DNA from: Paracoccus halophilus
Lineage (GTDB): Bacteria; Pseudomonadota; Alphaproteobacteria; Rhodobacterales; Rhodobacteraceae
Assembly (NCBI RefSeq): GCF_000763905.1
Contig: NZ_JRKN01000016.1
Span: 1 to 64,000 of the forward strand
DNA length: 64,000 bases
Direction: 5' to 3'
A model generated the notes under the pieces. It was not told the DNA's origin, did no database searches, and saw only the letters and a list, made by a program, of their open reading frames with translations. The stretch's first letter is position 1, and every line of letters starts with the position of its first letter. Of the stretch, positions 36,769-44,800 are shown piece after piece. A program made the translations under genes and the position numbers.

Positions 36769-38288
36769 GTCCTTGCCTCGCTCAGCGTCTCGATCCGGGG
36801 CCAGATGGGCGCAAGCGCCCGCGCCAGTTCGGTGAATATTCCGTATCGCGCCTCCAGATCGGCACTGCGGACCGGATCGGGGACATAGTGCCGCGTCAGC
36901 GCCGTCAGGTCGCGCGGGTCGTCGCGTGCCGAGCGATAGAGCCCCACCGCCGATCCCGCACAAAGCGCGGCACCCCAGGCCGCGGCCTCATCGGTGTCAC
37001 TGACGCTGACCGGCATCCGCAGGACATCGGCGAAAAGCTGGGCAAAGAGCGGGCTCCGGGATATGCCGCCGGTCAGCCTGACCTTTTCCGGCGCAAAGCC
37101 ATCGCGCAGCGCATCGACATGGCTGCGATGGTTGAAGGCGATCCCCTCGATCACCGCGCGCAGCATGTCGCCCCGGTCCTGCCAGCCACGCAGCCCGAAA
37201 AATCCCGCGCTGGCGACCGGACCCTGTGGCGAGCCAAACAGATAGGGGTGAAAGATCGCAGTCGAGGGACGCGCCATTGCGGCCTCGATCTCGGGTATGA
37301 TCTCGGCGTGGAAGGCACGGCCCGCGGTCTCGGCGGCGCGGCGTTCGACACCGCAGAGCGTATCGAGGAACCAGTCATAATTCGTCGCCGATGCCGGCGA
37401 AATCGCCATGCTGTTCCATTCGCCGCACCGCAACCCGTTGCGGCAGAACCAGCGTGCATCGGTTTTCGGCCGATCCGAGACGGTTTCGTTGATCGAATAG
37501 GTTCCCGCGACGATCGCCACGACACCGCGGCGATAGCCCCCCGCACCAAGTGACGAGGCGGTGACGTCATGCAGACCGGCAGCGACCGGCGTTCCGGGGA
37601 TCAGCCCGGTGAGACGCGCCGCAGCCTCGGTCACGGTCCCGGCCAGCGCATCGGGCGCGACGATGGGCGGCAGCGCGCGCGACAGCGCATCAAGGCCGAA
37701 AATCGGCAGAATATCGGCGGCGTAGCCCTGCGTGGCCAGGTCGGTGAACGAGGTGCTCGCCTCGGTCAGATCGGTCGCGATTTCACCTGTCAGACAAAAG
37801 CGCAGCCAGTCCTTGCAGGCCAGCACATGCGCGATGCGGCCAAAGCGGTCCGGATCGTGCCGCTGCATCCATGCCAACAATGCGGATGGGGCCGAGGCAT
37901 GGGGCGTCTGCCCGGTTCGGTCCAGAGCCACGGCTGCTGTCCCGTCCTTGTCCCAGCCGGCGGCGACCTCGCCGGCGCGGCTGTCCAGCGACAGGATGCC
38001 GGGACCCAGCGGCTGGCGGTCGCCGCCCAGCAGGTAAAGACCATCGCCATGCGCGGTCGCCGCGATGCAGGCAATCTCGGATGCGGGTCGGGGACAGTTC
38101 GCGACGGCTTCGGCAATGGCCGCCGCGGTTTGCTGCCACAGCACACCCATATCGCGCTCGACATGGCGGGGCTTCGGCATCAGTTGCGGCACACGCCGTC
38201 TTGCCGTCGCCAAAGCGGCGCCCGCTTCATCAAAGATCACCGCCTTGGTGACGGTCAGTCCGTTGTCGATGCCAAGCAGCAGGGGCAT
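36765..38288 (-). CDS. FGGY-family carbohydrate kinase, LyxK-like architecture
   Basis: 507 aa. N-terminal ATPase motif LLGIDNGLTVTKAVIFDEAG, then HVERDMGVLWQ, ATAHGDGLYLL, CKDWLRFCLTGE and the C-terminal GGISRSPLFAQLFADVL (adenosine motif), all FGGY. The AERDM-LW and SAQGKGLFLL-type stretches resemble E. coli L-xylulose kinase LyxK more than glycerol or erythritol kinase. It should phosphorylate a polyol or ketose entering through the transporter encoded upstream. Its stop overlaps the dehydrogenase start, so product and next enzyme are coupled. The natural substrate is not decided by sequence; threitol, a pentitol or a ketose are all open. Confidence 0.82.
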   Translation of the reverse strand: MPLLLGIDNGLTVTKAVIFDEAGAALATARRRVPQLMPKPRHVERDMGVLWQQTAAAIAEAVANCPRPASEIACIAATAHGDGLYLLGGDRQPLGPGILSLDSRAGEVAAGWDKDGTAAVALDRTGQTPHASAPSALLAWMQRHDPDRFGRIAHVLACKDWLRFCLTGEIATDLTEASTSFTDLATQGYAADILPIFGLDALSRALPPIVAPDALAGTVTEAAARLTGLIPGTPVAAGLHDVTASSLGAGGYRRGVVAIVAGTYSINETVSDRPKTDARWFCRNGLRCGEWNSMAISPASATNYDWFLDTLCGVERRAAETAGRAFHAEIIPEIEAAMARPSTAIFHPYLFGSPQGPVASAGFFGLRGWQDRGDMLRAVIEGIAFNHRSHVDALRDGFAPEKVRLTGGISRSPLFAQLFADVLRMPVSVSDTDEAAAWGAALCAGSAVGLYRSARDDPRDLTALTRHYVPDPVRSADLEARYGIFTELARALAPIWPRIETLSEART

Positions 38289-38405
38289 GGGCGTCGGGCC
38301 TCTTGTTCGGTGGGGCGTGCCGGGTCGCGGCGCGCCAGGTCATCCGGATAAGTCGCTCCGGAAGTGCAAGGGCTTGGGCTTGCAAATGACAGGTGAGGAA
38401 AAGCC

Positions 38406-38429
38406 GGGGCGCGGCCGACGCCGCGCCCC
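38406..38429 (-). terminator. Terminator-like hairpin between binding-protein and kinase genes
   Basis: GGGGCGCGG/CCGCGCCCC, a perfect 9-bp stem with a 6-base loop, followed on the minus strand by GGCTTTTCC. It lies 11 bp after the binding-protein stop. It probably lets only part of the transcription reach the kinase and dehydrogenase genes. Confidence 0.6.
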
Positions 38430-38439
38430 CATTTGACGA

Positions 38440-39387
38440 TCACTCTTCCAGCACGAAGGCCGAGGTGTATTTGTCGGCATTCTCGGCGGTGATCAGCAGG
38501 CAGTCGAAAAGCTGCTTTTCCGATGCCGCGCCGGTTTCCCCGGTCTTGATGAAATTGTCGGCCTGGCGCACGGCTTCTTCGGCGAAAACGGCGACGGGCT
38601 GCAGAACGGTGTACTGCATTTCGCCGGCCTTCACCGCCTCGACCGCATCGGGCGAGCCGTCAAAGCCGCCGACCTTGACCTGATCCAGCTTGCCGGCCTC
38701 TTTCAGCGCAGCAATGGCGCCCAGTGCCATTTCATCATTACCCGAGATGATCCCGATCACGTCAGGGTTCGCCTGCAGGAGGGACTGCGTCTTCTGATAG
38801 CCCTGCGTGCGGTCCCAGTTTGCGACTTCCTGACCTGCCTTGTTCAGATCGGGATACTGGCTCAGCACCGTTTCAAAGCCGTTCGAGCGGGTCTGTGCGT
38901 TGTTGTCGGCGGGGTTGCCGAACAGTTCGACATAATTGCCGCTGTCGCCCACCGCTTCGACCCATTGCATCGCGCCAAGGGCCGCGCCCTGCGCGTTATT
39001 GGATACGAGCTGCGCCTTGGCCAGACCTTCCTGATTGATCTCGGCATTGACCAGAAACACCGGAATGCCCGCATCGACAGCCTTCTTGACCGCCCCGATC
39101 GAGCCATCGGCATTGGCCGGGTCAAGAATGATCGCAACCGACCGGTTGGTGATCGCAGTGTCGATCAGCGTGCTTTCGGTATTGGTATCGCCCTTATGGG
39201 CCGAGACATTCGCCTCATATCCCAATTCCTCGGCGGTGGCCTTGGCGACCTCGCCTTCGGTGAACCAGTAGGGGTTCGCCGGATCGGTGACGATGATCGA
39301 AATCAGCCCCTCGGCCCAGGCGGAACCGGCCATCAGCGGCACGGTGGCGGCCGCAGCCAGCAACAGACGGCGCGTCATCTTGATCAT
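38440..39387 (-). CDS. Sugar/polyol ABC transporter periplasmic binding protein
   Basis: 315 aa. A Sec signal (MTRRLLLAAAATVPLMAGSAWA) leads into a type I periplasmic-binding fold of the ribose-binding (RbsB/Peripla_BP_4) group: ISIIVTDPANPYWFTEGEVAKA, VAIILDPANADGSIGAVKKAVDAGIPVFLVNAEI, GIISGNDEMALGAIAALKEAGK and VGGFDGSPDAVEAV. GGGAGAAG precedes the start. Its place between a complete sugar ABC transporter and polyol enzymes points to a polyol such as erythritol as ligand; relatives in ery loci are called EryG. The ligand is inferred from context. Confidence 0.88.
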   Translation of the reverse strand: MIKMTRRLLLAAAATVPLMAGSAWAEGLISIIVTDPANPYWFTEGEVAKATAEELGYEANVSAHKGDTNTESTLIDTAITNRSVAIILDPANADGSIGAVKKAVDAGIPVFLVNAEINQEGLAKAQLVSNNAQGAALGAMQWVEAVGDSGNYVELFGNPADNNAQTRSNGFETVLSQYPDLNKAGQEVANWDRTQGYQKTQSLLQANPDVIGIISGNDEMALGAIAALKEAGKLDQVKVGGFDGSPDAVEAVKAGEMQYTVLQPVAVFAEEAVRQADNFIKTGETGAASEKQLFDCLLITAENADKYTSAFVLEE

Positions 39388-39435
39388 GTTATCTTCTCCC
39401 TTTGGGTTGGTGGATCTGCCGTTTGGGCAGGCTTT

Positions 39436-39468
39436 CCGCCCGGCCTTGTTCTGTTTGCGGCCGGGCGG
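39436..39468 (-). other. Stem-loop ahead of the binding-protein gene
   Basis: A perfect 10-bp stem CCGCCCGGCC/GGCCGGGCGG with a 13-base loop sits in the 98-bp gap between the permease stop and the binding-protein start. No T-run. It may stabilise or separate the mRNA for the binding protein, which usually needs higher levels than the membrane parts. Confidence 0.5.
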
Positions 39469-39485
39469 GGAGGTCTGGGGACAGG

Positions 39486-40523
39486 TCAGCTTTTGCGGCC
39501 ACTGCGCCCGTATTGAAGCGAGTTCATCAGCACCGCCAGCACGATCACGGCGCCGGTGAAAACGGTCTGCCAGTAGGACGAGACGCCGATGATGACCAGG
39601 CCATCCGACAGAAAGCCGATCACGAAGGCCCCAAGCATGGTGCCGCGGATGGTGCCTCGCCCGCCGGTCAGCGCCGCGCCGCCGATGACGACCGCCGCGA
39701 TCGCGGTCAGCTCATATGTGATTCCCGCGGTGGGGCCGGCCGAGGTCAGCTGCGATGACAGCACCAGACCGGCAATGGCCGAAAGAATACCCGACAGCGT
39801 ATAGACGGTGATCTTGACCCGGCGGGTCGGCACGCCCGACAGTTCCGCCGCGCGCTCATTGCCGCCCGAGGCGTAGAGCCAGCGTCCAAAGGCCGAGCGG
39901 GACAGCATCAGCCCGGTCAGCACTGCCAGCACGGCAAGAACGATGACCGAAATCGGCACGCCTGCGATGCGGTTGAAGCCCAGCCAGTCAAAGCCGGTAT
40001 TGCCCAGTTCGGGCCGCCCCGACAGGTTGTTATAGGTCAGCCCGTTGGTCATCAGCAGCGCGATGCCCCGGGCGACATACATGACGCCCAGCGTGGCCAC
40101 GAAGGCCGGAACCTTGAAGACCGAAATCAGCACGCCGTTGACGGCACCGACCAGCGCACCCAGCGTGCAGGTCAGGACGACCACGGCCCAGACCGGCGGA
40201 TACAGGATCACGCCCAGCGCCTGAAGCTCGATCCCCTGCATCATGGCGCCCGCGCTGACCCCCGCCAGCGCCAGAATCGAACCCACGGACAGATCAATTC
40301 CGCCATTCAGGATGACCAGCAGCATACCGATCGCGAGAATGCCATAGATCGCGACATGGCTGGACATGATCAGAAGGTTGCCGACGGTCAGATAGTTCGG
40401 CGACAGGACGGAAAAGACGATGATGATCGCGATCAGCGCAAAGAAGGCGCGGCCTTCCAGCAGCAGGCGCCCGATGCTGAAATCGCTTTTCTTCACGGGG
40501 CGGGTGACGGTGGTATCCGACAT
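39486..40523 (-). CDS. Sugar/polyol ABC transporter permease (RbsC-like)
   Basis: 345 aa with about eight to ten membrane helices. The BPD_transp_2 pattern is present: IIIVFSVLSPNYLTVGNLLI near the start, GILAIGMLLVILNGGIDLSVGSILALAGV, FVATLGVMYVARGIALLMTNG, GRWLYASGGNERAAELSGV (the cytoplasmic EAA-like coupling loop) and GGAALTGGRGTIRGTMLGA. It forms the membrane channel for the binding protein and ATPase encoded beside it. 27 bp downstream of the ATPase gene. Confidence 0.92.
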   Translation of the reverse strand: MSDTTVTRPVKKSDFSIGRLLLEGRAFFALIAIIIVFSVLSPNYLTVGNLLIMSSHVAIYGILAIGMLLVILNGGIDLSVGSILALAGVSAGAMMQGIELQALGVILYPPVWAVVVLTCTLGALVGAVNGVLISVFKVPAFVATLGVMYVARGIALLMTNGLTYNNLSGRPELGNTGFDWLGFNRIAGVPISVIVLAVLAVLTGLMLSRSAFGRWLYASGGNERAAELSGVPTRRVKITVYTLSGILSAIAGLVLSSQLTSAGPTAGITYELTAIAAVVIGGAALTGGRGTIRGTMLGAFVIGFLSDGLVIIGVSSYWQTVFTGAVIVLAVLMNSLQYGRSGRKS

Positions 40524-40550
40524 TTCTCAGGTCTCCCTCACTCTCGTCCC

Positions 40551-42095
40551 TCAGGCGGCCACGGACTCGCCCGAGGCGGCCATGATCTTTTCCTTGGTGA
40601 CGGTTGAATCGAATTCGGCCGAAATCCGGCCCTTGTGCATGACGATGATCCGATGCGCGATGGACAGGCATTCGCTGACCTCGGAGGTCGAATAGAGCAC
40701 GGCGAGCCCCCGCCGGGCCTCTTCGGCCAGCAGCCTGAACACCTCGGCCTTGGCGCCGATATCAATGCCGCGAGAAGGCTCGTCCAGCATGATCACATGC
40801 GGTTTGGTGGCAAGGATCTTGCCGATGACGACCTTCTGCTGGTTACCCCCGGACAGCGATCCGATGGCCGCATCCGGTCCCGAGGTCTTTACGGTCACTT
40901 CGCGGATGCTGTCCTCGATCAGGTCACGCTCGGCCCGTTTCCGGGTGAACAGGCCCCTGGTAAAGCTGGAAATCGAGGCCAGAGACAGGTTTTCGCCCAC
41001 GCTCATGGTCTGAACCAGACCGTCGCGCTGACGGTCTTCGGGAACCAGCGCAAGGCCGCGGGCAATGCGCTCCGCGATGGACAGATGCGACACTTCGCGC
41101 CCTTCCAGCACGATCTCGCCCCCTGAGGCATGCAGCCGCCCCGCGCAGGTTTCCAGCAATTCGGTCCGGCCCGCCCCCATGAGCCCGTAGATGCAGACGA
41201 TCTCGCCCGCGCGGACATCCAGCGACAGCCCCTCGACCAGATTGAAGCCACCTGCCGGATCGGGCACCGTCAGATTGCGGATCGACAGCGCGGCTTCGCC
41301 CTTGTCGCTGTCGGGGGGGCTGCCCAGATCGTAATTGTCGCCCACCATATTACGCACGATCCATTCCAGATCGATATCGCGGCGCGGCGCATAGGCCGTC
41401 ATATTGCCGTCGCGCAGCACCACGGCATGATCGGTGATGGTCAGCGCTTCTTCCAGGTGATGTGAGATATAGACGATGGAAACGCCGCGCGAGGTCAGGT
41501 CGCGGATCACCTTGAACAGCACCTCGACCTCGCTGGCCGAAAGGGCGCTGGTCGGTTCGTCCATGATCAGGATACGGCTGTCCACAGACAGGGCGCGGGC
41601 GATTTCGACGATCTGCTGTTGACCCAGGCGCAATTCCTCGACCGGGGTCAGCGGATCGATATCCTCTTCCAACTCTTCCATCAGGGCGCGGGTCTGACGC
41701 TCTTCCTCGGCGAAGTTGACGCCGCCGGGACCGATGATCTCGCGGCCCATGAAGATATTGTCGCGCACCGAAAGGTTGGGGGCGAGGCTGAGCTCCTGAT
41801 GGATGATCGAGATGCCGCGGTCGCGCGCCTCGGTCGAATTGTGGAACGTGACCGGCTCGCCGTCCAGGATGATCTCGCCCGCGCTCGGCTGAATGACGCC
41901 CGACAGGATCTTCATAAGCGTCGATTTTCCGGCGCCGTTTTCGCCGAACAGCGTGGTCACCTGGCCGCGATGAATGTCGAAATTGACGCCTTTCAGCGCA
42001 TGGACCTGACCATAGGACTTGGCGACGTTGCGGGCGGCCAGAACGACTTCGCGCAGATCTGGATTGCCGCCGGGGATCGGGGTTTCCGGGCTCAT
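40551..42095 (-). CDS. Sugar/polyol ABC transporter ATPase (RbsA-like, tandem)
   Basis: 514 aa with two fused ABC domains as in RbsA/MglA. Domain 1: Walker A GENGAGKST (51-59), then LRLGQQQIVEIARALS and ILIMDEPTSALS. Domain 2: degenerate P-loop region GLMGAGRTELLE in place of Walker A, LSGGNQQKVVIGKILA and VIMLDEPSRGIDIGAK. The degenerate second site is normal for this family. Its start overlaps the stop of the DUF2291 gene by 4 bases. It energises uptake by the adjacent permease. Confidence 0.93.
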   Translation of the reverse strand: MSPETPIPGGNPDLREVVLAARNVAKSYGQVHALKGVNFDIHRGQVTTLFGENGAGKSTLMKILSGVIQPSAGEIILDGEPVTFHNSTEARDRGISIIHQELSLAPNLSVRDNIFMGREIIGPGGVNFAEEERQTRALMEELEEDIDPLTPVEELRLGQQQIVEIARALSVDSRILIMDEPTSALSASEVEVLFKVIRDLTSRGVSIVYISHHLEEALTITDHAVVLRDGNMTAYAPRRDIDLEWIVRNMVGDNYDLGSPPDSDKGEAALSIRNLTVPDPAGGFNLVEGLSLDVRAGEIVCIYGLMGAGRTELLETCAGRLHASGGEIVLEGREVSHLSIAERIARGLALVPEDRQRDGLVQTMSVGENLSLASISSFTRGLFTRKRAERDLIEDSIREVTVKTSGPDAAIGSLSGGNQQKVVIGKILATKPHVIMLDEPSRGIDIGAKAEVFRLLAEEARRGLAVLYSTSEVSECLSIAHRIIVMHKGRISAEFDSTVTKEKIMAASGESVAA

Positions 42096-42751
42096 TGGAC
42101 GGTGACCTCCACCGGGGTGATCATCCAGTTCTTCGGGTTGATCAGGCGGAAAGCGCCGGTGACCTGCAATGTCCTGCCGGTCAGATTGGCGGTGTCGATG
42201 CCGTCGAGCACAGCCGCCTTCATCGCCCGGTTGATGCCCGATCCGGCGTCCTGATATTCGATCTGGTTCTTGAAAGCGCCGAATTCGATATCGCCCGGCG
42301 CATCGCGCAGATCGGTTCCGTTGATCGCGGGGCCGGTCTGAACGCGGACGGTGATATCGTCCGGCACGCCTTGCACGGCAAGCGTATAGACGCCGGATTT
42401 CGCCTCGCCCGCGGTGCCGGTCAGGGTCACGAACATGATCGCGCCGGTCGAGGCGGGGGTGCCATATTGTTCCGCCGCAGCGTTCTTGTCGTCAAGAACC
42501 GCCGCCGCGAGCGTGGCCGCATCCACCGCCTTATCCTTTACGAAAGCCTGAATCCGGGGGAACTCGGCTTGGCCGTAAGAGTCGGGCGAGAAGGCCTGCT
42601 GACGGACATCCGCCTCCGAGCCGATCGACACGACGGTCGTATCCAATGCGATGCCGATCAAAACGGCGGCCGCAACCCCCGCGCTGATCATCAGGCCGCG
42701 GCGCGAAGGTGCCGGGGCCTTGGGTGCAGATGTGTTCATGGTCTGGGCCAT
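42092..42751 (-). CDS. DUF2291-like membrane-anchored protein of the transporter operon
   Basis: 219 aa. A short proline/alanine-rich cytoplasmic start, one anchor (GLMISAGVAAAVLIGIALD, about 19-37), then a periplasmic domain with FSPDSYGQAEFPRIQAFVKDKAVDA, GIMFVTLTG-like and FGAFKNQIEYQDAGSGINRAMKAAVLDGI stretches. This pattern fits DUF2291, predicted periplasmic proteins that often accompany ribose-type ABC transporters for polyols. No biochemical role is known to me; it may assist ligand delivery or assembly. First gene of the leftward operon, with GAGGCGAG upstream. An alternative start is at 42739. Confidence 0.78.
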   Translation of the reverse strand: MAQTMNTSAPKAPAPSRRGLMISAGVAAAVLIGIALDTTVVSIGSEADVRQQAFSPDSYGQAEFPRIQAFVKDKAVDAATLAAAVLDDKNAAAEQYGTPASTGAIMFVTLTGTAGEAKSGVYTLAVQGVPDDITVRVQTGPAINGTDLRDAPGDIEFGAFKNQIEYQDAGSGINRAMKAAVLDGIDTANLTGRTLQVTGAFRLINPKNWMITPVEVTVQ

Positions 42752-43227
42752 TGCTCGCCTCGGTCAGGAATTACATGATTGCGATGAAGTGATGGCGCGG
42801 CCTGTCGCTATGCCGCTGCCGCGATTCGCGCGGCATCCGGCTGGACGCCGTGAACGGCTGCTGGAATTCGATCGGCGCCCTGGATTCTGTTCATTTCCCG
42901 CCCCTCCCCTGGCTGGCTATGCGACCGCAGAAGGATGTCCTTCCGGCGCGACAAGAATGTTCGGATGGACCTCGCCTCTCCTCGCGATTCCATCCCGATC
43001 AGCCCACCTTATCTGAAATTTTTTTCTGTGTCTGTAAAAAAATTCATTCACCGGACCGTCGTTTTCGGCTATGCAAAAAAGACGAGGGGTTTCGCCACGG
43101 CCCGATCCGGGACTACGGCGCCGCCGCCTGACTTGCCCCAAACAGGCAATTCAAACGCGAAGGGAGGGGACGATGAACCACCACGATCCTGCACGGAACG
43201 GTCCGGCCCCGGGCATGGAGTATCACG
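42752..43227. promoter_or_regulatory. Divergent control region of the polyol locus
   Basis: 476 bp between the leftward transporter operon and the rightward eryA operon must hold both promoters. An A/T-rich inverted repeat AATTTTTTT (43017-43025) and AAAAAAATT (43036-43044), ten bases apart, stands out in otherwise GC-rich DNA and is a candidate operator, perhaps for the SorC-type regulator EryD. A second A-run lies at 43075-43080. The first ~200 bp holds no recognised gene. Which protein binds where is inference. Confidence 0.5.
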
Positions 43228-43241
43228 ATGGCCGGCACTGA
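43173..43241 (+). CDS. Possible 22-codon leader ORF overlapping the eryA start
   Basis: An ATG at 43173 with a strong AGGGAGGGG ribosome site five bases upstream opens a 22-residue histidine-rich frame that starts MNHHDPARNG and stops at 43241, inside the first codons of eryA in another frame. eryA has its own weaker GGAG seven bases before its ATG, so translation of the short frame could couple to or control eryA. It may also be chance, and no homologue is known to me. Confidence 0.25.
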   Translation: MNHHDPARNGPAPGMEYHDGRH

Positions 43242-44799
43242 TATCATTATCGGAATCGACGCAGGCACGTCGGTCATCAAGGCCGTGGCCTTTGATCTTT
43301 CGGGGCGACAGCTGGGCGCGGCCTCGGTTCCCAATCACTATGCCACGGGCAAGGACGGATCGGCCACGCAGCCGCTGCTGCGGACCTGGCAGGATTGCGC
43401 GGCCGCGATTCGCGGGCTGGGTGAAAAGCTGCCCGATCTCGCGACCCGCACGGCGGCGCTGTCGGTGACGGCACAGGGCGATGGCACCTGGCTGGTCGGC
43501 CCGAATGGCCCGGTCGGCGATGCCTGGCTGTGGCTGGATGCCCGCGCCGCGCCGACGGTGGAAAGACTGGCGGCGACGCCGGCAAACCGGAGCCGCTTCA
43601 AAGCCACCGGCACCGGGCTGAACACCTGTCAGCAGGGCAGCCAGATGGCGCATATGGACGCCCATGTACCCGAACTTCTGGACAGCGCGGAGGTCGCCTT
43701 GCATTGCAAGGACTGGCTGTATCTGAACCTGACGGGCATTCGCGCAACCGATCCCTCCGAGGCCAGCTTTACCTTCGGAAATTTCCGTAACCGTCAATAT
43801 GATGATGGGGTTATCGACGCGCTTGGCCTGACGCATCGCCGTGCCCTGCTGCCGGAAATCGTCGACGGCACCCAGATAACCCATCCGCTGACGCAAGGGG
43901 CCGCCCGCCAGACCGGCCTGCGCCCCGGAACCCCGGTCAGCCTGGGTTATGTCGATATGGTCATGACCGCGCTTGGCGCCGGGGTCTATGATTCGGGCGC
44001 GGGCGATGTGGCCTGCTCGACCGTCGGATCGACCGGGGTGCATATGCGGGCGGTAAAATCGGCCGAACTCTGCCTGAACGATCAGGGGACCGGCTATGTC
44101 ATCTGTCTGCCCATCCCCGATATCGTGACGCAGGTGCAGACCAATATGGCCGCCACGCTGAACCTCGACTGGGTCCTTGCCGTCGCTGCGGGCATTCTGT
44201 CGGATGTCGGCCAGCCGGTCACGCATCGCGATCTCATAGCCCATGTCGACGGCTGGCTGGCAGCCTCGGATCCAGGGCAGATCGTCTACATGCCCTATAT
44301 CTCTGACGCGGGCGAGCGGGGGCCCTTCGTGAACGCCAATGCCCGCGCGGGATTTACCGGCCTATCTGCGGGCCATCGCTATCCCGATCTGGTCCGTGCG
44401 GTAACCGAAGGGCTGGCCATGGCGATGCGCGATTGCTACGCCGCGATGGGACCGCTGCCCGGCGAATTGCGGCTGACCGGCGGTGCCGCGCGCTCGCAAA
44501 GCCTGCGCGGCATCCTGTCGGCCAGCCTGAACGCACCGATCCGCGTTTCGCAACGCGATGAGGCAGGCGCAGCGGGTGCCGCGATGATGGCGGCCGTCGC
44601 CATTGGCGCCTATCCCGACATGCAATCCTGCATCGCCGAATGGGTCACCCCCCTGCTGGGCCGGCCCGAGCCGCCCGACCCCGGACTTGTCGCAGCCTAT
44701 GACCGGTTGTTCCCCGCATTCACGGCAGCGCGGCAGGCCCTGCCTCCGGCATGGGACGCACTTACAGCAACCCGCGCCGCCTTTCCGAAAGGACATTAA
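43228..44799 (+). CDS. eryA: Erythritol kinase
   Basis: 523 aa FGGY-family kinase. Motifs: IIGIDAGTSVIKAVAFDLSG at the ATP site, SVTAQGDGTWLV, HCKDWLYLNLTG, CSTVGSTGVH, LPIPDIVTQVQTNMAATLNLDW (a stretch typical of EryA) and GGAARSQSLRGILSASL (adenosine motif). It phosphorylates erythritol to L-erythritol 4-phosphate, the first step of erythritol use, as shown for Brucella and rhizobial homologues. First gene of eryA-eryB-eryC-eryD with only one base before eryB. The identification rests on this sequence pattern plus the fully conserved downstream gene order. Confidence 0.9.
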   Translation: MAGTDIIIGIDAGTSVIKAVAFDLSGRQLGAASVPNHYATGKDGSATQPLLRTWQDCAAAIRGLGEKLPDLATRTAALSVTAQGDGTWLVGPNGPVGDAWLWLDARAAPTVERLAATPANRSRFKATGTGLNTCQQGSQMAHMDAHVPELLDSAEVALHCKDWLYLNLTGIRATDPSEASFTFGNFRNRQYDDGVIDALGLTHRRALLPEIVDGTQITHPLTQGAARQTGLRPGTPVSLGYVDMVMTALGAGVYDSGAGDVACSTVGSTGVHMRAVKSAELCLNDQGTGYVICLPIPDIVTQVQTNMAATLNLDWVLAVAAGILSDVGQPVTHRDLIAHVDGWLAASDPGQIVYMPYISDAGERGPFVNANARAGFTGLSAGHRYPDLVRAVTEGLAMAMRDCYAAMGPLPGELRLTGGAARSQSLRGILSASLNAPIRVSQRDEAGAAGAAMMAAVAIGAYPDMQSCIAEWVTPLLGRPEPPDPGLVAAYDRLFPAFTAARQALPPAWDALTATRAAFPKGH

Positions 44800-44800
44800 G

